From a virus, in IMG/VR virus record IMGVR_UViG_3300043587_000005, positions 1-36,622 of that record: a stretch of DNA of 36,622 bases, one strand, 5' to 3'. Under the pieces are notes generated by a model. It was not told the origin of the DNA, ran no database searches, and saw only the letters and a list, made by a program, of their open reading frames with translations. Shown piece after piece: positions 15,019-24,532 of this stretch. The position numbers and the translations under genes were made by a program. Positions within the stretch are counted from its first letter, which is position 1. The number at the start of each line of letters is the position of its first letter.

Positions 15019-18000
15019 ATGGCAACCGCAACCAGCCTCACCGCTGAGACCATCGAAGAGATGATGTCTGGCTGGGTGCAGGTGTCCGCAGTTCAGGAGA
15101 GCCAGGCGGCTCTGCTCACGACCTTCGAGGGAATCCTGGCATCACAGCAGGAGTCCATGACCACGTGGAACGAAGAGACCCTTCCGGCTCTCTACGCCGA
15201 GACCGAGGCTGCCTCGATCGCGCTCAGCAACCTGTCGGGAACGGTTATTCCGGACCTGCAGGTTCAGCTGGACGGTCACGAGGAGAACCTCGACCAGCTC
15301 AACGACGTGATCATCCCCGACCTCCAGGCCGGGCTGAACTCGAACTACGAGTGGATCGCCAACCTGAACGACGTCGTGCTTCCCGAGCTGTACACGCAGC
15401 TCGACGCCAACAACGTCCTGATCACCGAGTTCAACGACGTCACGCTCCCCGCCCTTCAGGCGGACATCGCTGCCAACGAGGCGGCGATTGCGGCGATCGA
15501 TATTTCCGGGCTCGAGTCGGACCTGGCGACGAACACGGCTGCTCTCAACACGCTCAACACGGTCACGATCCCGGGCCTCGAGTCCGATATTTCCGCCAAC
15601 GCGGGAGCGATCAACACCCTGAACACGGTCACGATCCCCGGTCTGGCAACGGACCTCGACGCGGCTGAGGCCTCTCTCAACACGCTGAACACCGTCACGA
15701 TCCCCGGCTTGAACGCCGATATTTCAGCCAACGAGACTGCGATCAACAACCTCAACACCACGACCCTCCCGGGTCTGGACTCGCGCCTTGACGCCGCTGA
15801 GGCGGACGTTGCGACGCTTGAGGGCAAGTTCCCGATCACTGGTCCCGATATTGCTGCGAACGCCATCACGGCGAACAAGATCGCGGCGGACGCTGTCACG
15901 GCGAACGCCATCGCAGCAGGAGCAGTCACGGCTTCGGAGATCGCAGCCAACACCATCACTGCCAACGAGATCGCCACCGGCGCCATCACGGCAGATGAGA
16001 TCGCAGCCAATGCGGTTATTGCGGCCAAGATCGCGGCTGACGCGGTTACGGCTGGCAAGATCGCTGCCGATGCCATCACGGCTCGGGAGATCCAGGCGGA
16101 TGCCATCACGGCTTCGGAGATTGCGGCCAACGCAGTCACCGCCACGGAGATCGCTGCTGGGGCTGTCATCGCCGGCAAGATCGCGGCTGACGCTGTCACG
16201 GCGAACGAGATCGCGGCAAACGCGGTTACGGCCACGGAGATCGCGGCCGGTGCGGTTATTGCTGGGAAGATCGCGGCTGACGCTGTCACGGCTACTGAGA
16301 TCGCTGCAAACGCGGTCACGGCTACCGAGATCGCTGCTGGTGCGGTTATTGCTGGCAAGATCGCAGCGGACGCTGTCACGGCCACGACCATCGCGGCTGG
16401 GGCCATCACCTCGACCAAGATCGCTGCCGACGCAGTTACGGCTGCGCATATTGCTGCCGGAGTCATCACGGCTTCGGAGCTTGCGGCAGACTCGGTCACG
16501 GCGGTTCAGATCGCGACCGACGCAGTTACGGCCAACGAGATCCAGGCCGGCGCTGTCACGGCGTCTGAGATCGCGGCACACACGATCACCGCGCTTCAAA
16601 TCGCGGCGGACACGATCACGGCCAACGAGGTTGCGGCGGGAGCCATCACGGCTACCGAGATCGCCACCGATGCAGTCACGGCCATCAAGATCAAGGCGGG
16701 TGAGATCACCGGCGTCAAGATCGCAGCAGACACCATCGCTGTGACCAAGCTGATCATATCTGACCTGGAGAACCTGGCGGTGGACGGCGACCTCGCCGAT
16801 CCGACGTCAGCTACCTGGTTCCAGATGGGTGCAGGCAACATCTCCCGCGTCAAGCCTGCGGGTGAGGTTGCGTACCTCGAGAACACGAACACATTTTCGG
16901 CGCAGTACATCTACTTCCGGAATGAGAACCTGTTCGAGGTCAAGCAGGGCGATGAGTTCTACGTGTCGTTCGAAGCTATGACTCCGGCGACCAACACGGT
17001 CAACGTCGATGTCAATCCATATCTCGCGGTCTTCGACAAGGACGGCGGAAGTCAGCTATGGCGGGGTACCGAAGAGGGACCTGTCACGCTGCCGACCAAC
17101 ACTGCCTGGACGAAGGTCGAGGGTACGGTCAGGATCACAGAGACGGGTCTGGCAACCGCTCAATTCAACCCGTACGGCAACGTGGGGACAGGCGTCACGG
17201 CCGGGACCCAGAAGCTCCGCATCCGGTCCATCCAGGTGCGGCGTAAGAACTCTGGCAAGGTCATTGTCGACGGCACGATCGAGGGCAAGCACATCAAGGC
17301 CGGCAGCATCACTGCCGACGAGATCGACACCGGCACTCTCACTGGCGACCTGCTTGCTGGTGAGGTCATATTCGGTGGCTTGATTCGTGCTGGCGACATG
17401 CTGGGTGGCGTCATCACTGGCGGCTACTCCGAGATGGGTGCCCGAGGCATCTACACGGTGGACGACGCGGGTGAGCCCGTGTTCTTCGCTCCGACCTCGG
17501 CGACCGATGGTGCATATTTGAAGGCGCACGTCGACCTTCTCTCGGCAGACGTGAGGGACAACTTCACGATGCACGGCACCAACAACATGATCGCTGTCGA
17601 AAGTGAGCTCACGCTCTCTGCCGGCGTCGAGGCCCCCTCGGTTCCTCCGGTTCTTCAGCAAGTCTGGGATCAGGTTCAGTTCAACAAGACGACTGCGGTT
17701 CCTCCGCACACTCCTGGGGCTGGTTACAACTTGGGCACGTTCGCGTTCAACCCGGCGCAGGTCACCTCGATTGCGTACGACATGACGTGGAACAACTACA
17801 CGGTTATTCAGCAGAAGTCGAACGGCTTCCGTATCTGGCGCTTCAACGGCGACGGATCCATCCAGAACAACATGGCCACGGGCCGACCCTGGGTGGACGA
17901 CTGGAACGACCGTCAGCACGCCATGACTTGCTGGAACGACGACAAGAACGGTTTGGCCACGATCTTCCTTCAGGGAGACCAGTGGTTTATCTGGGAGCCG

Positions 18001-19428
18001 AGCTACATCAACAAGATCCCCAACTCCTGGATCCGTCGCCCGGACGAGGGTGCTGTCATCACGTACGACACCATCGCCAACCAGTATGTTCTGGTTCAGA
18101 ACAACGGCGGAACGATCGAAACTCGTCGGTTCACCGTCAACAGCGGGGCGAACTTCCCGAACGCGACCTCGGTTAGCACCAACAACTTCGAGGCGGGTTC
18201 CTCTGTGGCCCCTCGTCTCCACGGTGCCGTCTTCGGTAGCCAGAACGGTCTTGCCAACTCGTGGACCGTCAGTGCAGATACTTACCAGACGGTCTACACC
18301 TTCACGGGGTCAGGCGTCGCTCAGGATGATGAAGGTACATACCGGAACTGGCTCAAGCCAGGACCGGCTCTGGCGTTCTCGCACAACGGAACGAGCTTCG
18401 TCTCGCTCGACTCGGCGGGGCTCCTGACCTTCTACACCAACTGGACCTGGCTCCAGAAGGACGCAGCCGTCTGGATTGGTGCTTCGGCGGCCGACACAGA
18501 CCCCGCAGGCAACACCGCGAACCCGCACGTCGGACAGGCGGCGGGCACGCACGAAACTCCTGTGGGAACCATGAAGTCGATCACTCTGTACCGACGGTCG
18601 AAGCTCCGGATCACCATGCCGGAGACCAACGACTCCGGTGCGGCAGACGATCCGGACAAGTGGCGTCTCTACTGGAAGCGTGGCACCAACGTCGCGCCGA
18701 CGGACAAGACGCTTCTCAAGCTCATCGGAGACATCGGTTCCCCGACGGCTCCGACGTCCATCACCATCAGCGCCGACGCCACCGGGGACAACCCTCCTGG
18801 CGGCATCAAGGGCCAGCCCACCGCGTACAACAACTTCCCCGGGGCAGACCCGGGGCGGATCGAGTCCGCGGGGCTCCTGGCAGCCGACAGCCTTCCCATC
18901 CTGCAGATGCTGGGTAGTGGGGCTGGTCGATGGGGCGACCTCACGGTCGACACCACCGGCAAGGCAGTCATTGGTGGGGACACTGGGTGGATCAACGTCA
19001 CCTACACCTCGCCGTGGACCAACTACGGGGCCCCCTACGGCAACGTGGCATACCGGAAGATCGGTAACCGGGTCCACATGAAGGGGTTGGCGAAGGGCAC
19101 TGGTGCCACCGCAGGAGCAATGCTTACGCTCCCTGTGGGGTTCCGACCGCCCACGGACGTCATCCTCGCGGCTGTGATGTACGGCTTGTCGGACTCGTTT
19201 GCTGCTACCGGGGACAACCCGGCGGCGTTCACGACCGGAACGACGAACACGCACACGCACTCGGCAAACCCGCCGGCGATGGACGTCAACACCACTGTCA
19301 CGTTCACCAACGTGACGGGACGTATCACCATCAACGCAACCACTGGCGTCATCACCATGGGTACCACTCAGGCCGCTGTCGGCACTAACTGGGTGTCCTT
19401 TGAGGGCGTCAGCTTCCTGGTCGACTGA
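15019..19428 (+). CDS. Large repeat-rich tail fibre / minor tail protein
   Basis: A 1469-residue fibre. Residues 50-266 are about nine 22-residue repeats (type LNTVTIPGLESDISANAGAI, with one 19-residue unit). Residues about 275-575 are roughly 30 decapeptide repeats of type AVTANEIAAG, which in phage fibres form elongated trimeric rods. Then come a probable carbohydrate-binding-like beta domain (about 580-740), a GSITADEIDTGTLTG stalk, a Trp/Asn-rich domain that may be a beta-propeller (about 870-1180), and a C-terminal module beginning DTGWINV (1321) with a His/Thr-rich HTHTHS loop. It should form the central or side fibre contacting the host. AAAGGAG (15006-15012) precedes ATG. Domains beyond the repeats are inferences. 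Confidence 0.82.
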   Translation: MATATSLTAETIEEMMSGWVQVSAVQESQAALLTTFEGILASQQESMTTWNEETLPALYAETEAASIALSNLSGTVIPDLQVQLDGHEENLDQLNDVIIPDLQAGLNSNYEWIANLNDVVLPELYTQLDANNVLITEFNDVTLPALQADIAANEAAIAAIDISGLESDLATNTAALNTLNTVTIPGLESDISANAGAINTLNTVTIPGLATDLDAAEASLNTLNTVTIPGLNADISANETAINNLNTTTLPGLDSRLDAAEADVATLEGKFPITGPDIAANAITANKIAADAVTANAIAAGAVTASEIAANTITANEIATGAITADEIAANAVIAAKIAADAVTAGKIAADAITAREIQADAITASEIAANAVTATEIAAGAVIAGKIAADAVTANEIAANAVTATEIAAGAVIAGKIAADAVTATEIAANAVTATEIAAGAVIAGKIAADAVTATTIAAGAITSTKIAADAVTAAHIAAGVITASELAADSVTAVQIATDAVTANEIQAGAVTASEIAAHTITALQIAADTITANEVAAGAITATEIATDAVTAIKIKAGEITGVKIAADTIAVTKLIISDLENLAVDGDLADPTSATWFQMGAGNISRVKPAGEVAYLENTNTFSAQYIYFRNENLFEVKQGDEFYVSFEAMTPATNTVNVDVNPYLAVFDKDGGSQLWRGTEEGPVTLPTNTAWTKVEGTVRITETGLATAQFNPYGNVGTGVTAGTQKLRIRSIQVRRKNSGKVIVDGTIEGKHIKAGSITADEIDTGTLTGDLLAGEVIFGGLIRAGDMLGGVITGGYSEMGARGIYTVDDAGEPVFFAPTSATDGAYLKAHVDLLSADVRDNFTMHGTNNMIAVESELTLSAGVEAPSVPPVLQQVWDQVQFNKTTAVPPHTPGAGYNLGTFAFNPAQVTSIAYDMTWNNYTVIQQKSNGFRIWRFNGDGSIQNNMATGRPWVDDWNDRQHAMTCWNDDKNGLATIFLQGDQWFIWEPSYINKIPNSWIRRPDEGAVITYDTIANQYVLVQNNGGTIETRRFTVNSGANFPNATSVSTNNFEAGSSVAPRLHGAVFGSQNGLANSWTVSADTYQTVYTFTGSGVAQDDEGTYRNWLKPGPALAFSHNGTSFVSLDSAGLLTFYTNWTWLQKDAAVWIGASAADTDPAGNTANPHVGQAAGTHETPVGTMKSITLYRRSKLRITMPETNDSGAADDPDKWRLYWKRGTNVAPTDKTLLKLIGDIGSPTAPTSITISADATGDNPPGGIKGQPTAYNNFPGADPGRIESAGLLAADSLPILQMLGSGAGRWGDLTVDTTGKAVIGGDTGWINVTYTSPWTNYGAPYGNVAYRKIGNRVHMKGLAKGTGATAGAMLTLPVGFRPPTDVILAAVMYGLSDSFAATGDNPAAFTTGTTNTHTHSANPPAMDVNTTVTFTNVTGRITINATTGVITMGTTQAAVGTNWVSFEGVSFLVD
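15166..15816 (+). repeat. 22-residue (66-bp) fibre repeats
   Basis: About nine consecutive 66-bp units encode the pattern LNxVTIPxLxxDIxANxxAI, with one unit shortened by three codons. The protein repeat is clear but DNA identity is partial. Confidence 0.8.
15844..16745 (+). repeat. 30-bp decapeptide-coding repeat array
   Basis: About 30 tandem 30-bp units encode AVTAxEIAAx or AITAxKIAAx. Units are alike enough (GCGGTTATTGC, GCTGTCACGGC cores) to allow recombination or slippage that would change fibre length by ten residues. Confidence 0.9.
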
Positions 19429-19446
19429 CCAGGTCGTACGAGAACA

Positions 19447-19458
19447 TCAAAATGGAAG
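19447..19458 (+). repeat. TCAAAATGGAAG word, copy 3 of 3
   Basis: An intergenic copy 9 bases before the next gene's start, overlapping its ribosome-binding site (GGAAGGA). It matches 3034-3045 and 8986-8997. Confidence 0.4.
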
Positions 19459-19466
19459 GAAGAATC

Positions 19467-19733
19467 ATGACCCAGAACGCACCCGAGCAGTCCACCACCT
19501 ACACACAGGAGGAGGTGTCGTCTGCCGAATCTGCTGAGCAGGCTGCCCTGAGCAAAGCTCAGAACCAGTACCTGACCCAGCGGGTTGTGGTCCTTCGCGC
19601 CCAGCTGGACAGGGCGAAGCGGGACATCGAGGCCTTGCGCAACGCGCTCAGCGCCATCGAAGTTCCGGATGCCGAACCGGTCGACCCGGAAGAGACCCCG
19701 GAATCCGACCCGGAAAATTCCCCGGAGGGGTAA
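19467..19733 (+). CDS. Short coiled-coil protein after the fibre gene
   Basis: An 88-residue acidic protein. Residues about 20-66 form one coiled-coil helix (QEEVSSAESAEQAALSKAQ..., then RVVVLRAQLDRAKRDIEALRNALSAI). The last 20 residues are a Pro/Glu/Asp repeat. There is no recognisable family; trimerisation or chaperoning of the fibre is possible because of position. ATG 19467 is chosen over ATG 19452 because GGAAGGA (19454-19460) lies between them at proper spacing. Low complexity of the end suggests disorder. Confidence 0.55.
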   Translation: MTQNAPEQSTTYTQEEVSSAESAEQAALSKAQNQYLTQRVVVLRAQLDRAKRDIEALRNALSAIEVPDAEPVDPEETPESDPENSPEG

Positions 19734-19766
19734 TTCCCTCAAACAACGCCTTGGAAGGAGAAGCCA

Positions 19767-20150
19767 ATGGGCATCAGCATGTCGTCCAGTGGCGACTTCA
19801 ACGACACCGAGGCATTTCTCAAGAAGATGGCCCAAGGGCCCAGCATGTTCGACTCGCTGACACGCTTCGGAGAGATGGGGAGATCGGCGCTCGCTGCAGC
19901 AACACCAGTGGAGAGCGGTGAGACGGCCAACTCGTGGTACTACGAGGTTGTCCAGGATGGAAAGTCCTGGAGCATCATCTGGGGTAATTCCCATGTGGTG
20001 GATGGCCGTCCCATCGCTGTCCTGCTGCAGTTCGGGCACGGCACACGCAACGGCGGATGGGTAGAGGGCAGGGACTACATCAACCCTGCCCTCGCCCCCG
20101 TATTTGACCAAATGGAAGCCGAGGGATGGAAGGTGGTGACCACGGCATGA
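19767..20150 (+). CDS. HK97 gp10-like tail completion protein
   Basis: A 127-residue protein. It has ARSALAAATPVESGETANSWYYEV-like helix-strand order, a GRPIAVLLQFGHGTRNGGWVEGRDYI loop, and an ending INPALAPVFDQM, the signature of HK97 gp10-type head-tail/tail completion proteins. In typical phages this gene follows the connectors; here it is directly before the tape measure and about 8 kb away from them, another shuffled position. GGAAGGAG (19752-19759) precedes ATG 19767. The stop overlaps the tape measure start (ATGA). Confidence 0.75.
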   Translation: MGISMSSSGDFNDTEAFLKKMAQGPSMFDSLTRFGEMGRSALAAATPVESGETANSWYYEVVQDGKSWSIIWGNSHVVDGRPIAVLLQFGHGTRNGGWVEGRDYINPALAPVFDQMEAEGWKVVTTA

Positions 20151-23100
20151 GCAGTGTTGACAGCAGAGTTGTCACAATGAAGTTCGACAACGCGCAGTTC
20201 CAGCAGGGTGCGGCGACAACCTTGTCCACCCTGGACAAGCTGAAGCAGTCCATGAACTTCACAAGCACAAGCTCGGCCGCTACCAAGGGTCTGGGCGCAA
20301 TCCAGACCGTCCTGGGCAAGTTCGGCATCAAGAACCCCTTCGCTGCGACGCAGCAGGGCCTCACCGAGGTTCAGAAGGGCGCCCAGCAGCTCGCCGGTCC
20401 TCAGGGAATCGGCTCCATTGAGGGTGGCATCACCGGGGTCTCCAGCAAGTTCGTCGCCATGTCGACGATTGCGATCACGGCACTCTCAAATATCGCCAAC
20501 AAGGCAATCAACGCCGGCACCACCATCGTCAAGTCTCTGACTGTAGATCCCCTCACGGGCGGTCTCCAGGAGTACGAGACGAACCTGAACTCCATCCAGA
20601 CGATCTTGGCTAACACCAAGGTCTCTGGTGCTGGTCTGAAGGATGTGAACGCGGCTCTCGACGAGCTCAACGCATATTCTGACAAGACCATCTACAACTT
20701 CTCGCAGATGGCGAAGAACATCGGTACCTTCACGGCTGCCGGTGTTGACCTGGACACGGCGACCTCGTCGATCAAGGGTATCGCCAACTTGGCGGCTCTC
20801 TCGGGCTCAAGCTCGGAGCAGGCCTCCAACGCGATGTACCAGCTCTCCCAGGAGATCGCTGCTGGTCGAGTCAGCCTCATGGGCTGGAACTCGGTCGTCA
20901 ACGCTGGCATGGGTGGTTCCACCTTCCAGCGTGCTCTCGTCCAGACTGCCCAGGAAATGGGCGATCTCGAGGGCAAGACGGTCAAGTTCACTGGCAAGAT
21001 GAAGAACGCGACCATCGACGGCAAGTCGTTCCGCGACTCCATCATGGCGAAGCCGGGCGAGCAGTCCTGGCTGTCCTCCAAGGTCCTGACCAAGACGCTC
21101 GAGCAGTTCACGGGCGACATGACGGACGCGGAGCTGGCGGCACAGGGCTTCAGCAAGGCGCAGATCAAGGCCATCCAGTCGCAGGCCAAGACGGCCGTCG
21201 ACGCTGCCACCAAGGTCAAGACCCTCAGCGGTGTCCTCGACACGGCCAAGGAAGTCGCCGGCTCCGGCTGGGCGAAGACGTGGCAGATCATTTTCGGTGA
21301 CTTCAAGGAAGCCCGTACCCTCTTCACGAACGTCAGCAACTCGGTCAACGGGTTCCTCGGCAGCATCTCCGACGCTCGCAACGAACTGTTGCAGGGGTGG
21401 AAGGATGCCGGCGGGCGGACCAAGCTGATCGCTGGCCTCGGTGAGGTCTTCAGTTCGCTCGGGGATATTTTCGGGACGGTGGCCGACGCTTGGCGTTCGG
21501 TCTTCCCCGCAACCTCGGTCGACACGCTCATGCAGATCACGGATGCAATCGGCGCATTCGGCAAGGCCCTCAAGCCCAGTGCTGAGACGGCGGAGAACCT
21601 GCAGCGCACCTTCGCAGGTGTGTTCGCGGTTCTCCATATTGGTTGGACGATCCTGAAGAATGTCGTGGGCACCCTGTTCGACCTCGTCGGCGTAGCCGGC
21701 TCCGGGTCGGGTGGCATCCTCGCGTTCACCGCCTCGATCGGTGACTTCCTCGTCAACCTCGACAAGGCCATTTCCTCCGGGAAGGGTCTGGGTGCCGTCT
21801 TCGACGTCCTGGGCGCAGTCCTGTCGGTTCCGATCCGGCTTCTGCAAGGCCTCGGTGCCTTGCTCGCTGGCATATTCGACAGCTTCGACGGTGGTGCCGC
21901 TGGCAACGCCACGGATCAGGTCGAGAAGTTCGGCGAGGCTCTGTCCCCGCTCGAGAAGATCGGGCAGCGGCTCGAGGACATATTTGGAGGGGTCGGGCAG
22001 ATGCTCGGCACCTTCGGAGAGAAGATCGGCGAGGCGCTCAGCAGCATCGGGGCCGCCATCGCAGACTCCTTCATGTCGGGCGACTACAGCCCTGTCTTCG
22101 ACGCTCTGAACACGGGTCTGCTCGCAGGCATCGTGCTCCTCATCCGCAAGTTCATGAAGGACGGGCTCAGCCTGAACCTGGGTGTCGGCGGTAGCGAGGG
22201 ACTCTTCGGTGGCATCACCAAGACCTTCGGCGAGCTGACGGGCACCCTGCAGGCCATGCAGACCAACATCAAGGCCAGCGCACTCCTCAAGATCGCTGGA
22301 GCCGTAGCTATATTGGCGGCGTCCATGGTGGTTCTGTCCCTGATCAACTCCAAGGATCTGACCAAGGCCCTCGCGGCCATGGCTGCCGGCTTCGGCATGC
22401 TGATCGGTTCCATGGTCGCCATCGAGCAGCTCACGGGCTTCTTCGGCGGCGTCAAGTTCGCCATCATCTCTGGTGGCTTCATCGCTCTGGCTGCGGCCAT
22501 CCTTATTCTGTCGGCGTCCGTCAAGGTGCTGTCGACGATGTCATGGGAAGAGCTGGCTAAGGGTCTGGGCGGCGTTGCTGTCCTGCTCGCGGCTGTCTCG
22601 GCTGCATCCATCCCGCTCTCGGCCAACGCCGGGGGCATGATTCGTGCTGGTGCAGGTATCGCGGCCATGGCCGTCGGTATCGCCATCCTGGCTGGTGCCG
22701 TGAAGATCATGGCGACCATGAGCTGGGAGGAGATGGGTAAGGGCCTTCTGGGTCTCGCCGGTCTCCTGGTGATGGTGGCTGCGGCCGCCAACCTCCTGCC
22801 CGCCAGCCTCGTGCTGACCGGTCCTGGTCTCGTTGCCTTCGCTGGTGGCGTAGCCATATTGGCCGGTGCTCTGAAGATCATGGGCAGCATGGACATGAAG
22901 GAGATCGGAAAGGGCCTACTCGTCCTTGCCGGCGCGCTCGCGATCATCGCAGCCGCCGTATATTTGATCCCACCCTCGATCGTTCTCATCGGCCCGGGTC
23001 TGCTTGTCGTTGCCGCCGCACTGGTGGTCATGGCTGGCGCGCTCAAGGTCATGGGTTCGATGTCGTGGGAGGAGATCGGCAAGTCCATGGTCGTGCTGTT

Positions 23101-24532
23101 CGGTGCGCTGGCTCTGCTGGCGTTGGGTCTGACTGCGATGATCGTGGCACTTCCGGGTGCTGCTGCTTTGGTCGTCGCTGCGGCAGCTCTTGCCGTCCTG
23201 ACCCCCGTGCTGCTGACCCTCGGCGCAATGTCGTGGGAGAACATCCTGACGGGCCTCGCTGCTCTGGCAGGGCTCTTCGTCGTGCTCGGCGTCGCCGCGT
23301 TCCTCCTGCAGCCGGTTATTCCGGCGCTTCTCGGCCTTGGTGTGGCCCTCCTCCTTCTGGGTGGGGGCATCGCACTGGCTGGCGCAGGACTGCTGATGAT
23401 CTCGCTGGCAATCAGCGCACTGGCAGTTGCATGGTCCGCTGGTAACGCCATCATCCTCGGCGCCATATCTCAGCTTCTGGGCAAGCTCCCGGAGGTTGGA
23501 ACGGCGATCGTTGCGATGCTCGTTGCGATGGCTGACTCCATTGCGAAGAACGCACCCAAGTTCCAGGCCGCCTTCGTGGCGGTGCTGACTCAGATGCTCA
23601 ACGCCGTCATCAAGGTCGTCCCGAAGATCGGGCGCGTCATGACGGTGCTCATCAACACGGCACTCGGTGTCATCGAGAAGGCGGTTCCCAGGTACGTCAC
23701 GGCGGGTCTTCGGATCCTCGTGGGCATCCTGACCGGGATCGGCAACAACATCGGCAAGGTTGTTACGACGGCTACCACCGTCGTGGTGAACTTCCTGAAC
23801 GCTGTCGGAAGAAACTCCGGCCGCGTTGCAGAAGCCGGTGTTCAGATGATCATCGACTTCATCAACGGCATCACCCGGGCCATCAACAACAACACGTCCG
23901 ATATTCGTGAAGCAGGCGTCGATCTGGCTATGGCGCTCGTGAACGGTATGACGGGTGGCCTTCTGGGTGAGGGTGTGCGGCTGGTCGAGAACGCTGCGGC
24001 GGCCTTGGCTGACCATATTCCTGGTCCGGTGAAGAAGCTGCTGGGCATCGGTGGCCCCTCGCGGGTCATGTGCGAGTTCGGTAAGAACGTGGGCCAGGGA
24101 CTTGCGGGCGGAATCGACGAAAGTGGTCGGCTTGTCAGCAGTTCCACTGAGGCCCTGACTGTCCTCGCGATGGACAAGATGCGAACGGCAATGAGCGAGA
24201 TCTCGGACACGATGCAGCTGGATCCGAACATGAACCCGACGGTAACGCCGGTTCTGGATCTGACGAAGCTCACCCAGGAGGCGAACAAGATGAACGGGAT
24301 CCTTGCGAACCCGTCCGTCGACGCTTCTGTCTCCTACGCACGGGCCGTCGATATTTCCACCGAGACGCAGGCTTCTCAGGAGCAGGCGTGGGAGATGGCG
24401 ATGTCTGCCTCGCAGCCCAAGGAAGTCACGATCACGCAGAACAACCATTCACCCAAGGCGATTGACTCTGTCACGCAGTACCGGCAGACCAAGAACCTGT
24501 TCGCACTCACGAAGGAGGCGCTGGACGCATGA
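20147..24532 (+). CDS. Tape measure protein
   Basis: A 1461-residue protein that sets tail length and is probably ejected ahead of the DNA. The N-terminal third contains segments typical of Gram-positive phage tape measures (KSLTVDPLTGGLQEYETNLNSIQTIL, DELNAYSDKTIYNFSQMAKNIGTFTAAG). The middle, residues about 720-1110, is strongly hydrophobic with five 56-60-residue repeats each carrying an MSWEE-type turn (ATGs at 22538, 22718, 22889, 23060, 23228). The C-terminal part has amphipathic helices and HIPGPVKKLLGIGGPSRVMCEFG, which is also typical. By the usual length rule it would span a tail of roughly 200 nm. The ATG at 20147 overlaps the previous stop. Confidence 0.93.
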   Translation: MSSVDSRVVTMKFDNAQFQQGAATTLSTLDKLKQSMNFTSTSSAATKGLGAIQTVLGKFGIKNPFAATQQGLTEVQKGAQQLAGPQGIGSIEGGITGVSSKFVAMSTIAITALSNIANKAINAGTTIVKSLTVDPLTGGLQEYETNLNSIQTILANTKVSGAGLKDVNAALDELNAYSDKTIYNFSQMAKNIGTFTAAGVDLDTATSSIKGIANLAALSGSSSEQASNAMYQLSQEIAAGRVSLMGWNSVVNAGMGGSTFQRALVQTAQEMGDLEGKTVKFTGKMKNATIDGKSFRDSIMAKPGEQSWLSSKVLTKTLEQFTGDMTDAELAAQGFSKAQIKAIQSQAKTAVDAATKVKTLSGVLDTAKEVAGSGWAKTWQIIFGDFKEARTLFTNVSNSVNGFLGSISDARNELLQGWKDAGGRTKLIAGLGEVFSSLGDIFGTVADAWRSVFPATSVDTLMQITDAIGAFGKALKPSAETAENLQRTFAGVFAVLHIGWTILKNVVGTLFDLVGVAGSGSGGILAFTASIGDFLVNLDKAISSGKGLGAVFDVLGAVLSVPIRLLQGLGALLAGIFDSFDGGAAGNATDQVEKFGEALSPLEKIGQRLEDIFGGVGQMLGTFGEKIGEALSSIGAAIADSFMSGDYSPVFDALNTGLLAGIVLLIRKFMKDGLSLNLGVGGSEGLFGGITKTFGELTGTLQAMQTNIKASALLKIAGAVAILAASMVVLSLINSKDLTKALAAMAAGFGMLIGSMVAIEQLTGFFGGVKFAIISGGFIALAAAILILSASVKVLSTMSWEELAKGLGGVAVLLAAVSAASIPLSANAGGMIRAGAGIAAMAVGIAILAGAVKIMATMSWEEMGKGLLGLAGLLVMVAAAANLLPASLVLTGPGLVAFAGGVAILAGALKIMGSMDMKEIGKGLLVLAGALAIIAAAVYLIPPSIVLIGPGLLVVAAALVVMAGALKVMGSMSWEEIGKSMVVLFGALALLALGLTAMIVALPGAAALVVAAAALAVLTPVLLTLGAMSWENILTGLAALAGLFVVLGVAAFLLQPVIPALLGLGVALLLLGGGIALAGAGLLMISLAISALAVAWSAGNAIILGAISQLLGKLPEVGTAIVAMLVAMADSIAKNAPKFQAAFVAVLTQMLNAVIKVVPKIGRVMTVLINTALGVIEKAVPRYVTAGLRILVGILTGIGNNIGKVVTTATTVVVNFLNAVGRNSGRVAEAGVQMIIDFINGITRAINNNTSDIREAGVDLAMALVNGMTGGLLGEGVRLVENAAAALADHIPGPVKKLLGIGGPSRVMCEFGKNVGQGLAGGIDESGRLVSSSTEALTVLAMDKMRTAMSEISDTMQLDPNMNPTVTPVLDLTKLTQEANKMNGILANPSVDASVSYARAVDISTETQASQEQAWEMAMSASQPKEVTITQNNHSPKAIDSVTQYRQTKNLFALTKEALDA
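22538..23260 (+). repeat. Five hydrophobic repeats in the tape measure
   Basis: Units of 180, 171, 171 and 168 bp separate the repeated turns MSWEELAKG, MSWEEMGKG, MDMKEIGKG, MSWEEIGKS and MSWENILTG. Each is followed by about 40 hydrophobic residues, so the region can supply several membrane-spanning helices. Confidence 0.8.

Noticed and set aside
15844-16745. CRISPR-like regular spacing
   Set aside because: The 30-bp periodicity is an in-frame protein repeat with no unique spacers.
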